Assembly: GCF_001528665.1 (NCBI RefSeq)
Contig: NZ_BBYJ01000005.1
Coordinates: 434,001 to 498,000 of the forward strand
DNA: 64,000 nt
Reading direction: 5' to 3'
From: Microtetraspora malaysiensis
GTDB taxonomy: Bacteria; Actinomycetota; Actinomycetes; Streptosporangiales; Streptosporangiaceae
The notes below the pieces were generated by a model. The model was not told where the DNA came from. It did no database searches and saw only the letters and a program-made list of their open reading frames with translations. How positions within the stretch are numbered: position 1 is the first letter of the stretch; the number at the start of each line of letters is the position of its first letter. Shown one piece after another: positions 17,098-25,620 of this stretch. Both the position numbers and the translations under genes were made by a program.

Positions 17098-17886
17098 ATG
17101 CTGGTGAACAAGAACGCCGTCATTTACGGGGCCACCGGAGCGGTTGGCGGTGCTGTGGCCGAGACCTTCGCTCGGGAGGGAGCCCGCGTCTTCCTCACCG
17201 GACGTGATCTCGATCGGCTTGAGGTGCTGGCCGACAAGATTGTGAGCGCGGGCGGACAGGCCGAGTTCGCCCGCGTGGACGTCCTGGACCGCACGATGGT
17301 GACCGACCACCTGGCCGAGGTGAGGCGCGCGGCCGGTCAGATCGACATCTCCTTCAACGCCACGGGCATATCGCACCGGGGTCTTCAGGGCATCCCCCTG
17401 GCCGACCTGCCAGAGCAGGATTTCAGCCGTCCGATCGACTTTTACACCAAAGCCCAGTTCATCACCGCGACGGCGGCGGCCCGGCACATGACCGAGCAGG
17501 GCTCCGGGGTGATCATGACGCTGTCCGCCACACCCGCGCGGCTGGCCGCCCCGCTCGTCGGCGGCATGGCCCCGGCCTGGGCCGCCATCGAGGCGTTCTC
17601 CCGCGTGCTGGCGGCCGAGCTGGGCCCGGTCGGCGTCCGGGTGGTGTGCCTGCGCTCCAACTCCATCCCCGAGACCCCTCTCATCGCCGAGGTCTTCTCC
17701 CTGATCGCCCCGACCGTCGGTCTCACGCCGGAACAGTTCCAGGCCGGTGGCGAACAGGCCACCATGCTCAAGCGGCTGCCGACCCTGGCCGAAGTCGCCG
17801 ACGTGGCGGCCTTCATGGCCTCCGACCGGGCCAGCGCGATGACCGGCGCGGTCGCCAATCTCAGCGCGGGCAGCGTCACCGACTGA
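17098..17886 (+). CDS. SDR-family oxidoreductase, atypical active site
   Basis: 262 residues with a Rossmann nucleotide site (YGATGAVGGAVAETFAREGA) and SDR order up to the C-terminal MTGAVANLSAGSVTD. The expected catalytic YxxxK is not there: the stretch after the active-site Ser region reads PLVGGMAPAWAAIEAFSRVL, with no Tyr or Lys. It may bind NAD(P) without normal dehydrogenase chemistry. Good RBS (GGAGG). Likely controlled by the divergent HxlR protein. Confidence 0.85.
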   Translation: MLVNKNAVIYGATGAVGGAVAETFAREGARVFLTGRDLDRLEVLADKIVSAGGQAEFARVDVLDRTMVTDHLAEVRRAAGQIDISFNATGISHRGLQGIPLADLPEQDFSRPIDFYTKAQFITATAAARHMTEQGSGVIMTLSATPARLAAPLVGGMAPAWAAIEAFSRVLAAELGPVGVRVVCLRSNSIPETPLIAEVFSLIAPTVGLTPEQFQAGGEQATMLKRLPTLAEVADVAAFMASDRASAMTGAVANLSAGSVTD

Positions 17887-17975
17887 CCCGCTGTGCCACC
17901 CGACGGCCGCATCACTTCGGGACAGTCGACGGGGTCCGATCCTCCAGAGTGGGGCCTGCCGGTGGGGCCCCTGCC

Positions 17976-18009
17976 GAGCCGCCCTGCGGGCGGGCCGGGG
18001 CGGCGGCTC
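17976..18009. terminator. Candidate bidirectional terminator between SDR and beta-lactamase genes
   Basis: Arms GAGCCGCC (17976-17983) and GGCGGCTC (18002-18009), with a second CCGCC/GGCGG hairpin inside. The two genes converge here. The outer arm touches the beta-lactamase stop codon. Confidence 0.45.
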
Positions 18010-18967
18010 AGGTGAGGACGGAGACGACCTGCCGCGCGGCTTCGGCGATCAGTACGTTCTCCCGCGGGGCGTTGTATCCGCGGCGGTCGGACATGACGGC
18101 CAGCACGAGCGGGGCGGCGTGCGGCGGCCACACGACGGCGATGTCGTTGACCCTGCCGTAGTTGCCGGTGCCGGTCTTGTCGGCAACCTTCCAGCCCTTG
18201 GGCAGCCCGGCGCGGATGCGTTCATCACCGGTGGTGTTACGTACGAGCCAGCCTTTGAGCAGGGCGCGCTTGTCGGCGGTCAGCGCGTCGCCGAGCACGA
18301 GCTCCCGGTAGTCGGACGCGATCGCCCGGGGAGTCGTGGTGTCACGCGGGTCCTTCGGGCGATCGCTGTTCAGCTCGGGCTCGTAATTGTCCATGCGGCT
18401 GACACTGTCTCCCAGCTCCCGCAGGTATGCGGTCAACTTCCGGGGGCCGCCGATGTCGCGCATCAGCAGGTTTCCGGCCGTGCCGTCGCTGTAGCGGATG
18501 GCAGCGTCACACAGTTGCCTGATGGTCATTCCGGTCGCGACGTGATCCCGGGTGATCGGCGAGATGGAGTTGACGTCGGCCTCGGTGTACGTGACGCGCG
18601 TGTCCAGGTGGCTGAGCGGGTTTCGGTGCAGGACCGCCGCCGCGGCGAGGGCCTTGAAGGTGGAGCAGAACGCGAACCGCTCGTCCGCGCGGTAGGCGAC
18701 GGTGCCGCCGGTGCCGGTGTCCAGGGCGTACACGCCCAGGCGAGCCCCGTGCTTGCGCTCGAGCGCTCTCAACCGCGAAACGCCCGGCGCAGGGCGGGGA
18801 GTCGGGGTCGGGGACGGCTCGGAGGCCGTAGCACCGGCGGTGGGGCGACCGGGAGCCGGGGACGACGCGGACGCCGAGCGGTCACCTGCGTCGCACCCCG
18901 CCACCGGCAGGAGAGCCACGGCCGCCAGCAAAGCGCGGCGCGAGAGGCCGGACCGCTCGTCGGACAT
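18008..18967 (-). CDS. Class A beta-lactamase, Tat-type lipoprotein
   Basis: 319 residues. The N-terminus has a twin-arginine SRRALL followed by a hydrophobic stretch and lipobox LPVAGC25, so it should be exported folded and anchored on the membrane. Catalytic S102-T-F-K105, the SDG loop (usual SDN; SDG is frequent in actinomycete enzymes), EPELN with the general-base Glu, and KTGTG are all present. A Pro/Ser/Thr linker (residues ~30-62) spaces the domain from the membrane. Hydrolyses penicillin-type beta-lactams; spectrum not predictable. Confidence 0.93.
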   Translation of the reverse strand: MSDERSGLSRRALLAAVALLPVAGCDAGDRSASASSPAPGRPTAGATASEPSPTPTPRPAPGVSRLRALERKHGARLGVYALDTGTGGTVAYRADERFAFCSTFKALAAAAVLHRNPLSHLDTRVTYTEADVNSISPITRDHVATGMTIRQLCDAAIRYSDGTAGNLLMRDIGGPRKLTAYLRELGDSVSRMDNYEPELNSDRPKDPRDTTTPRAIASDYRELVLGDALTADKRALLKGWLVRNTTGDERIRAGLPKGWKVADKTGTGNYGRVNDIAVVWPPHAAPLVLAVMSDRRGYNAPRENVLIAEAARQVVSVLT

Positions 18968-19262
18968 TCGGTGGTACCTGCTTTCGCTCGCCCGGGTCGC
19001 TACCCGATCTCTGGTGGATCGGATGCCGCCCAGCAGACCAGAACCGATCACGCGGTGTCCAATATTGCTATCGGTCCCGAATCGATCGGGTAATCAATAT
19101 CGCAGCTGGTCAGGCGGTATTTGGTGACCGGTGGGCGATACGAAAGTCGCGGCTCGTCCGTCTTCGGTCGCGGATGTGGCCGTCGAAACGGCGACTTCCG
19201 ACGGGGTGACGAGCGTCCGTGGGCCGATCCGCCAACGCGCCGCGGCTTTCTAACGTTGCCTC

Positions 19263-19493
19263 ATGCGTCATGCCATCCAGCTCTTCGGGCTCTATCTGGT
19301 CGTCGCGGGCATCAGCGGAACGATCGACCGCCTTGCCGCGCAGCCGTTCCTCGGTGCGATCCTCAACTACTTCAACCGCGTCATCGTCCCGCGGGTGGAC
19401 CTGTTCACCGGGTACGAGGTCTACGCGAACCTGGGCCTCGCGCTCCTCGGCGGCGTCATCGTCGTCGCGGCGGACGACCGCAGGACGGCCTGA
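19263..19493 (+). CDS. Small hypothetical membrane protein
   Basis: 76 residues with two predicted helices (QLFGLYLVVAGISGTIDRL and NLGLALLGGVIVVAAD) joined by a short polar loop. The codon pattern is coding-like. No family recognised. It stands alone between the beta-lactamase and a decayed gene. Confidence 0.55.
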   Translation: MRHAIQLFGLYLVVAGISGTIDRLAAQPFLGAILNYFNRVIVPRVDLFTGYEVYANLGLALLGGVIVVAADDRRTA

Positions 19494-19509
19494 CGGGGGC
19501 CGGTCGGCG

Positions 19510-19889
19510 TTCACCGCGCTCCCCCGCGCGCGTCACCTCAGACCTGGACCGGCGGCGCTCAGCTTCGGCCCTGTTCTCCCGAAGCTGCCGCGAAGTGACA
19601 AGTAGCTCTTTGCAATCAGAGTGGCGCTTGGCCAGGGAGAGCGAGGCGGCTTCGGGGTACGCCTCGCGCTTGGCGTGCACAGTGGAGTCGGCGCTTCCGG
19701 TCTGGGCGCACGTCCGGCAGGCCAACAGACGGGTGGTGCTGCGGTCGACGTATGGGCTCCGAGGATCGCCCGCGCCGTGCTGGAGGCGCGGAAGCGGTTC
19801 TCCGCGTCGCGGTAGGCGATCAGTTCCTCAGCCGTTGTCGCCGAGAAGTCCGGCTCTGGCGGCCGCGTGGTGGTAGCGGTCTCGCTCAT
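19510..19889 (-). pseudogene. Small hypothetical gene, apparently frameshifted
   Basis: It starts MSETATTTRPPEPDFS at 19889 with a coding-like N-terminal ~45 codons. Around 19745-19770 the coding signal moves to another frame, which continues LLACRTCAQTGSADSTVH and KREAYPEAASLSLAKRH. Either one frameshift joins them or one half is spurious. Family unknown. Divergent from the TetR gene, so possibly its target. Confidence 0.4.
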
Positions 19890-19955
19890 GTGTCCTTCTT
19901 TCCTCCCGGCCGGATGCCGGATGTGTCGTTGCGGTCGGACAGCGGGTGTCCGCAT

Positions 19956-19988
19956 TATGCACGCACTGCGCGCATCGGCAAGTGCATA
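19956..19988. promoter_or_regulatory. Candidate TetR operator
   Basis: Inverted arms TATGCAC (19956-19962) and GTGCATA (19982-19988), with a central TGCGCGCA palindrome, 31 bp before the TetR start. Confidence 0.5.
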
Positions 19989-20019
19989 GAGTAGGCTGGG
20001 CCCTGACGAGAGGGATGAG

Positions 20020-20673
20020 ATGACTGGCCGCAGGCGATGGTCGACCGAGGAGATCCTGGACACGGCGGTAACGCTGCTGCGCACGAGCGACGCCGAGTCG
20101 TTCAGCGTGCGCAAACTCGCCGCCGCGCTCGGGACCGACTCTTCCAGCCTCTACCGGCACTTCCGCAACAAGACCGAACTGCTGCGCGCGGTCGCCGACC
20201 GGGTCCTGCTGGCCGCCATGGACAGCCACCGCTCCGAGGGCGACTGGAAGCAGCGCATCACCGCCCTGGCCCTGCGCCTGCGCGAGGCCTTCGGTGAGCA
20301 ACCCCAACTCGCCGCGATCTGGGGACGCTATGGGTCCGGTGGCGCCGGATCCCGGTTGGTCATGGAGGAGATGCTGCAGGCCCTGCGCACGTCCGGCCTG
20401 CCCGACCAGGAGATCCCGGCGCGCTACCACCGCATCGTGATCCTCCTCGCCGCCCTGATCTCCTCCGAGGCCGGCATCAGCACCGTCACCCCCGAGGAGT
20501 ACGAACAGGGCATGGAGCAGTTCCGCGTCGCCGTGCTCGGCGCCGACCCCGAGCGCTTCCCCGCCCTGGCCCACTTCGCCCGCGACGTCCGCCCCCTCGG
20601 AGCGGACCGGCGCGCCGCATTCGAAGAGATCCTCGCCGCCCAACTCGCCCACATCGCGGCCCAGATCCCCTGA
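20020..20673 (+). CDS. TetR-family transcriptional regulator
   Basis: 217 residues; HTH near residues 10-55 (TEEILDTAVTLLRTS, VRKLAAALGTDSSSLYRHF), then an all-helical ligand domain. Probably represses itself and the divergent small gene through the palindrome at 19956-19988. Confidence 0.9.
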   Translation: MTGRRRWSTEEILDTAVTLLRTSDAESFSVRKLAAALGTDSSSLYRHFRNKTELLRAVADRVLLAAMDSHRSEGDWKQRITALALRLREAFGEQPQLAAIWGRYGSGGAGSRLVMEEMLQALRTSGLPDQEIPARYHRIVILLAALISSEAGISTVTPEEYEQGMEQFRVAVLGADPERFPALAHFARDVRPLGADRRAAFEEILAAQLAHIAAQIP

Positions 20674-20689
20674 CGCGCCGGATCGCCAG

Positions 20690-20949
20690 CGCGAATAGCA
20701 GTAGCGGCCGGAGGAAGTGGACGTGCTCGTACCGGAGCGCGGAGAGCCGGGCCGCCGGGCCCGTCGGACCGTCGCCTGGTGCGCCTGCCGGGGCCGGTAG
20801 CCGCCGGGGCCGCCGTTGCGTGCGATCTCTTGTGTGATCGTCGAGGTCGGCCGGTCGAGCCGCCTGGCGATCTCGCGGTAGGAGAGTCCGTCGGCGAGTC
20901 CGGCCGCGATGCGCTGGCGGTCCTGCTGGGTCAGTCGTCCTCCTGGCAT
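20690..20949 (-). pseudogene. HTH_38/MarR-type regulator, N-terminal fragment
   Basis: It begins MPGGRLTQQDRQRIAAGLA and continues with the IS30-like HTH (LSYREIARRLDRPTSTITQE), typical of actinobacterial fusion regulators with a C-terminal MarR/GbsR domain. After ~70 residues the sequence loses all resemblance and runs into the TetR gene on the other strand, so the ligand/dimer domain is gone. Confidence 0.5.
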
Positions 20950-21025
20950 GCCGCCAGACGTGGCCGTTGTCGCCTTTCGGCCTGGTCGCCGACGCTACTT
21001 GCCGGCGCTTCCGGCCTCGCCAAGA

Positions 21026-21982
21026 TCAGCGGGTCACGGCGGTCTCCCGCTCCACACGCGACAGCTTCTCGGGATTGCGCACGTGGTAGGCGCCGGTGAC
21101 GTAGCCGTTCTCCACGCGCACCGCCACGACGCCGTCGATCTCCCCGTCGACTCGTACGAGCAGCCCCGGGCCACCATTGATCTGTACCGGCTCGACCGAC
21201 CTTTCGGCGTCGCGCTTCCACCAGCCGGCGGCCAGCAAGCGAGCCACCTGGCCTGCCCCCACGACGGGCCGCAGCAGGGCGTGTTTGACTCCGCCGCCAT
21301 CGCTCAGGGCGACGACGTCCGGCGCGAGGATGTCGAGCAGGCTTTGCAGGTCGCCGGTTTCGACCGCTCGTTGGAAGGCCTGGAGCGCGGCTCGGGTCTC
21401 CGCCGGGGAGGCGATGCCGCGTGGTCGGCGCGCGGCGACGTGTGCCCGCGCCCGGTAGGCGATCTGGCGGACCGCGGCCGGGCTCTTGTCGACGGCTTCG
21501 GCGATCTCGTCATAGTCCAGATCGAACACCTCGCGCAGGACGAACACCGCCCGCTCGATCGGCTGAAGCGTCTCCAGCACCAGCAGCATCGCCATCGAGA
21601 CGCTCTCGGCGAGCTCGACGTCCTCGGCCACATCAGGCGCGGTCAGCAACGGCTCAGGCAACCACGGCCCGACGTAGGACTCCTTACGCCGGCTGAGCGC
21701 ACGCAGCCGGTCCAGCGCCTGCCGGGTGACGATCCGCACCAGGTAGGCCCGCTCCCCCCGCACGGTGCCGAGATCGACGTTCACCCATCGCAGCCAGGTC
21801 TCCTGCAGGACGTCTTCGGCGTCGGAGGCGGAACCGAGCATCTCGTAGGCAACGGTGAACAGCAGGTTGCGGTGGGCGACGAACGCCTCGGTGGCGGAGC
21901 CCACGGAGTCCACGGAGTCGACTCGGTCGGCACGATCGAGCGGCTCGGCTGGGTCCGCACTTCGTTCGCCGCACTCGCTCAT
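21026..21982 (-). CDS. sigJ: ECF41-family RNA polymerase sigma factor (SigJ-like)
   Basis: 318 residues. Region 2 (FTVAYEMLGSASDAEDVLQE, AYLVRIVTRQALDRLR), region 4 (PIERAVFVLREVFDLDYDEI) and a SnoaL-like C-terminal domain with DGEIDGVVAVRVENGYVTG and HVRNPEKLS. In ECF41 proteins this tail replaces an anti-sigma factor. ATG at 21982 is chosen for CAGGAG 7 bases upstream. The divergent genes (AhpD-like, NAD(P)-binding) are the usual ECF41 partners, and matching promoters occur on both strands between them. Confidence 0.93.
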   Translation of the reverse strand: MSECGERSADPAEPLDRADRVDSVDSVGSATEAFVAHRNLLFTVAYEMLGSASDAEDVLQETWLRWVNVDLGTVRGERAYLVRIVTRQALDRLRALSRRKESYVGPWLPEPLLTAPDVAEDVELAESVSMAMLLVLETLQPIERAVFVLREVFDLDYDEIAEAVDKSPAAVRQIAYRARAHVAARRPRGIASPAETRAALQAFQRAVETGDLQSLLDILAPDVVALSDGGGVKHALLRPVVGAGQVARLLAAGWWKRDAERSVEPVQINGGPGLLVRVDGEIDGVVAVRVENGYVTGAYHVRNPEKLSRVERETAVTR

Positions 21983-22026
21983 GCCCGGCTCCTGTCTGTT
22001 CGCTCTCAGCACTGCCACACGCACAA

Positions 22027-22053
22027 GACGCCGGTCCCCATCGCTTTGTAACA
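22027..22053 (-). promoter_or_regulatory. ECF41 promoter of the sigma gene
   Basis: On the minus strand TGTTACA, 16 bases, CGTC: one base from the published ECF41 consensus TGTCACA-N16-CGTC. It lies 45 bp before the sigma start codon, indicating autoregulation. Confidence 0.75.
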
Positions 22054-22087
22054 CCCACGGTAGGTGGCCTATGTCACATGGCCGCAC

Positions 22088-22114
22088 TGTTACAGAGCTC
22101 GGGGCGCCGGCGTC
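22088..22114 (+). promoter_or_regulatory. ECF41 promoter of the AhpD-like operon
   Basis: TGTTACA (22088-22094), 16 bases, CGTC (22111-22114), the same sequence and spacing as the opposite-strand element. It drives 22204-23498. Confidence 0.78.
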
Positions 22115-22203
22115 TCGTGTTCGTCAGGACGCCGCGCGAACGATCCGTACGGCACTACGGCACGCACCATCACGAGTTGAGAATGAGCAGGGAAGACCTC
22201 ACC

Positions 22204-22722
22204 ATGTCCACACCCACGACGACCGACACGACGACCAAGCAGGAGGCCCTGCGGTCGCGTATGCCCAACCCCCTCCCCTTCGTCCCTGAGATGGCGGTAG
22301 TCGGCGAAGGCCTGCACAAGGTCATCAAGAACGGCTCGATTCCGCAGGTCACCATCCACCTCCTGCTGCTGCGCGCCGGGCAGATGCTCGGCAGCACGTA
22401 CTTCACCATCCGGGAAACCGGCTACCTCCGCAGGATCGGGGAGTCAGAGGAGCGCATCACCGCCGTGGCCACCTGGTGGGACGCCGCCTACTTCACCGAC
22501 GCCGAACGGGTCGCGCTGGAGCTCGTGGAGGCGGTCCTCACCCCGAATCCGTCCGGGGAGCGCGTCCCCGATGAGCTGTACGCCAAGGCGTCCGCGCACT
22601 ACGACGACAAGGCGATGTGGTCGCTCATCATGGCGATCGCCCACATCGGCTTCTTCACCCCCGCCGCTCTCATCGCCAAGCCGATCCCCGGCATGCCCCC
22701 CGGCCAGAACTACAGCGAGTAA
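22204..22722 (+). CDS. Carboxymuconolactone decarboxylase/AhpD-like protein lacking the cysteine pair
   Basis: 172 residues of the CMD/AhpD fold, with TIHLLLLRAGQMLGSTYFTI and YFTDAERVALELVEAVL. In AhpD-type members the first stretch normally reads RASQINGCAYC; here both cysteine positions are replaced (GSTYFT), so thiol peroxidase chemistry is not expected. It is the typical ECF41 target gene. ATG at 22204 starts MSTPTTTDTTTKQ. Confidence 0.85.
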   Translation: MSTPTTTDTTTKQEALRSRMPNPLPFVPEMAVVGEGLHKVIKNGSIPQVTIHLLLLRAGQMLGSTYFTIRETGYLRRIGESEERITAVATWWDAAYFTDAERVALELVEAVLTPNPSGERVPDELYAKASAHYDDKAMWSLIMAIAHIGFFTPAALIAKPIPGMPPGQNYSE

Positions 22723-22736
22723 GAAAGGCACGCAGC

Positions 22737-23498
22737 ATGAGCATCACGACGTTCGCGGTGGCGGGAGCAACCGGGCGGCTGGGCCGCCACGTCGTCGACG
22801 TCCTGGCTGAGAGGGGACACCGTGTCGTGCCGATGTCCCGAGCCACCGGCGTTGACATCATCACCGGTGAGGGCCTCGCCGAGGCCCTCACCGGGGTCGA
22901 GGCCATCATCGACGTCGCCTCGTGGCACGCCTCCGACCAGGAGGCGGCGACGGAGTTCTTCCGCACGTCGGCCCGCAATCTGCAGGAGGTGGGTCAGAAG
23001 GCGGGGGTCGCCCAGATCGCCGTGGCGTCCATCATCGGCGTCGACAAGGCCACCGCCGGTTTCGTCGCCGCCAAGAAGGTGCACGAGGAACTCCTCCTGT
23101 CCGGCCCGCTCCCCGTCCGTATTCTGCGGGCCGCACAGTTCCACGAGTTCGTCGGTCAACTCCTGGACTGGCAGCAGGGCGGCGACGTCGCCTACGTCCC
23201 GGCCCTGCCCACCCAGCTCGTGGCCTGCCGCACCGTGGCCGAGGAACTGGTCGACCTTGCCCTCGCCCCCGACGCGCCCGCTCCGGGAACACCGGTCCCC
23301 GAGATCGCCGGCCCCCGCAGGGAGACCATGGCGGAGGCGGCCCGACTCGTCGGCGCCCGCCGAGGCATCAAGGTCGTCGGCGTCGACGGGTCCGGCATGC
23401 CCGATGCCGAGATCGCCGCCAACGGCGGGTTCCTGCCCGGCCCGCACGCCAAGCTCGCCGGACCCACCTTCCAGGAGTGGCTCGACGCCCAACCCTGA
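22737..23498 (+). CDS. NAD(P)-binding NmrA/epimerase-like protein
   Basis: 253 residues; Rossmann motif VAGATGRLGRHVVDVL at the N-terminus and the atypical-SDR order of NmrA/YwnB-like proteins (AVASIIGVDKATAG, PVRILRAAQFHEFVGQ). It follows the AhpD-like gene by 14 bp with AAAGG as RBS, so they share the ECF41 promoter. Probably a redox sensor or quinone/sugar-type oxidoreductase. Confidence 0.88.
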   Translation: MSITTFAVAGATGRLGRHVVDVLAERGHRVVPMSRATGVDIITGEGLAEALTGVEAIIDVASWHASDQEAATEFFRTSARNLQEVGQKAGVAQIAVASIIGVDKATAGFVAAKKVHEELLLSGPLPVRILRAAQFHEFVGQLLDWQQGGDVAYVPALPTQLVACRTVAEELVDLALAPDAPAPGTPVPEIAGPRRETMAEAARLVGARRGIKVVGVDGSGMPDAEIAANGGFLPGPHAKLAGPTFQEWLDAQP

Positions 23499-23520
23499 GC
23501 CGGCCGTACGGCACGGCCTT

Positions 23521-23568
23521 GCCCTTGTTTTCGGAACTCCACGGCCCGGAGCCTCCGAGAACAAGGGC
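23521..23568 (+). terminator. Strong hairpin, terminator of the ECF41 target operon
   Basis: 15-nt arms (23521-23535 and 23554-23568) pair with a single G-U; the 18-nt loop can form a smaller CTCC/GGAG stem. It starts 23 bp after the stop codon. Confidence 0.7.
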
Positions 23569-23686
23569 TTCCGCTCCAGCGGATCGGTCAGGAAGCGCTG
23601 TGAGCGCCACTCGATGACAGCTCCTCAGCACCACGCGGCGAGCACTACCTGCCTGAGTCGCGGACCTTCTTGCCGGCCGGCCTTCG

Positions 23687-23971
23687 GTGACCGAGCAGGC
23701 CCGCGCGATCGGAGCCCGGATGGAACCGGTGCTCATCCTGTGGGACTGCGCTGACGGCTTCTTCGAGGCCTACTGGCGCCGACCCGAGGCATACCTGGAC
23801 GAGGATGTCCGTCGCGGGGTATCGGTCTGGGCCAGAGTCGGGCCGGACGCCGAGCAGCGCGCAGTGCACAGCCTCCGGGACGATCTCGCATCCGGTCGGT
23901 GGGCCGAACGCAACCCCGACCTCGTCGATCTCGACGCGGCAGAGCTTGGCCTTCGCCTGCTGATCGCCTGA
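23687..23971 (+). pseudogene. SAM-dependent methyltransferase, C-terminal fragment
   Basis: 95 codons matching the tail of actinomycete class I methyltransferases (LILWDCADGFFEAYWRRPEA, LRDDLASGRWAERN, LGLRLLIA). The SAM-binding core (DxGxGxG) is absent. Probably a 5'-deleted gene; the upstream 100 bp hold no frame that completes it. Confidence 0.55.
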
Positions 23972-24031
23972 ACCCGCGCGGCCCGCGGTTGCCGTGCCCG
24001 CCGATGCGTCTCCTTCTCCCGCGTGCGCCGG

Positions 24032-25333
24032 CTACGGCCGGCGGCGGGAGATCGCCCGGTCGATCAGGACGGTCGGCACCGTGACCGCCGCCAGGCCCGC
24101 GCCGATCCACGCGACGGACGTGATGCCGGCGCCGGCGTTCAGGGCGACCCCGGCGAGCGCGGGGACGAGGCTGATGCCGAGCTGGAACGCGGAGACGGTG
24201 GTGGCCCCGGCGAGCGTCGGCGCCTCCGACGCGATGGTGAACACCCGCCCGTAGATGGCCGGGTTCAGCACGAATCCGGCGATCCCGAGCACCAGGACGA
24301 GGGGGACGACGGCCGGCGCGTACGGGGCGAAAATCGCGAGCAGCACCGAAGTGGCCGCTATCCCGATCGCTCCGATGAGCAGTGCGTGGGTGGGCCGCCG
24401 GTCGGCGATCCGGCCTCCGATGGAGAGGCCGATGAAGGCGCCGACGCCGAACAGCACGAGGATCGCGGGCACCCAGACGCCGGGGACGCCGGTTACGTCG
24501 GTCAGGAACGCCGCCAGGTAGTTGAACGAGATCATGTACGCGGCGGTGCTGAGGAGGGTGGCCGCGTAGACGACCCAGAGTTGCGGCCGTCGCATGGTGC
24601 GCAGTTCGCTCCGCACGCTCGGCTCGGTCTTCGCGCTCGTCGCGGGCAGCGCGAGCAGGACCAGGATCGCTCCGGCGACGGTGAGGGCGACCACGCCCCA
24701 GAACCCGCCCCGCCATCCGGTGAAGTAGCTGAGCATCGCTCCCGCCGGACCGCCGGCGATCATGGCGAGGCTGAGCCCGCTGACCACGACGCCCGAGGCC
24801 CGCGCGGTGCGGTCGGGGGTGACGAGGCTGATCGCGGTGACCGCGGCGACCGCCCAGTACCCCGCGTACGCGAGACCGCAGATGAAGCGGGTGGCCAGCA
24901 GCATCCCGTAGCTGTCGGTGAGCAGGCCGATCGCCACGGAGGCGGCGAAGATGGCCTGGGTGGCCACGAGGGTGGTCCGTCGCGGCCAGCGCAACGTCAG
25001 GATGGCCAGGGGCGGCCCGCCGATGACGACGCCGACGGCGAACGCCGAGATCAGCGCGCCGGCGGAGGGCAACGTGATCCGGAGGTCCTCCGCGATCGTC
25101 GGCAGGACCCCGGCGAGCAGGAACTCCGCGCTGCCCATCGCGAACAGGCTGAACGCGAGCAGGTAGACGCCGAGCGGCAGCCTCCCACGGGAGACCGGCG
25201 CCCGCTGCGCGGTGGTTTCGACGCCGGCCCGGGGTCGCGGATCCACGACGTTCCCCACCGCCCGGTCGGCGGCGCCGCCGATGGGCTCCGCCGTGCCCGC
25301 GTTGACGATCTCTCCATCACGATGTCTCTGCAT
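24032..25333 (-). CDS. MFS transporter, DHA1 (Cmx/CmrA, AraJ-like)
   Basis: 433 residues, 12 helices. Helix 1 FSLFAMGSAEFLLAGVLP carries the GxxEF-type DHA1 signature; helix 5 LSLAMIAGGPAGAML is the antiporter motif C region. The ATG at 25333 has GGAGGTGA upstream; ~40 extra N-terminal residues before the first helix are polar. Substrate unknown, drug or sugar efflux likely. No intact regulator is adjacent, but a decayed ArsR lies upstream. Confidence 0.88.
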   Translation of the reverse strand: MQRHRDGEIVNAGTAEPIGGAADRAVGNVVDPRPRAGVETTAQRAPVSRGRLPLGVYLLAFSLFAMGSAEFLLAGVLPTIAEDLRITLPSAGALISAFAVGVVIGGPPLAILTLRWPRRTTLVATQAIFAASVAIGLLTDSYGMLLATRFICGLAYAGYWAVAAVTAISLVTPDRTARASGVVVSGLSLAMIAGGPAGAMLSYFTGWRGGFWGVVALTVAGAILVLLALPATSAKTEPSVRSELRTMRRPQLWVVYAATLLSTAAYMISFNYLAAFLTDVTGVPGVWVPAILVLFGVGAFIGLSIGGRIADRRPTHALLIGAIGIAATSVLLAIFAPYAPAVVPLVLVLGIAGFVLNPAIYGRVFTIASEAPTLAGATTVSAFQLGISLVPALAGVALNAGAGITSVAWIGAGLAAVTVPTVLIDRAISRRRP

Positions 25334-25451
25334 CGTCCTCACCTCCGCCCGGGACTGTGACATCCGCGGCGCGCGAAGCGGAACATTTGTTGCCGAAACC
25401 GGGACGTCCGGCGGTCCGTCCCCTCCCGTCAGGCCTGGGAGGCGACGCCGG

Positions 25452-25620
25452 TCAGCCGGTCCCCCAGGGAACTTCGCGTTGGGAGACGGCGCTGGGCGTG
25501 ACCCTGAGGCGGCGGGCGAGCTCGACCGCGGGCAGCGGATCCTCGAGGAGGCGGAGCAGCCTCGCTCTGGGCGCGCCGACAAGCGACACGAGGGCGGGCT
25601 CGTCGACGGCGGGCGCCGCT
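25452..25620 (-). pseudogene. ArsR-type winged-helix fragment
   Basis: On the minus strand: ALVSLVGAPRARLLRLLEDP, then VELARRLRVTPSAVSQ and, after seven residues, a stop. This is the DNA-binding core of an ArsR-like repressor, cut after the recognition helix. It was probably the local regulator of the MFS gene at 24032. Its start overlaps the hairpin at 25616-25663. Confidence 0.45.

Noticed and set aside
22072-22078. TGTCACA, an exact ECF41 -35 consensus on the plus strand
   Set aside because: No CGTC 16 bases downstream; the TGTTACA element at 22088 has the full spacing.
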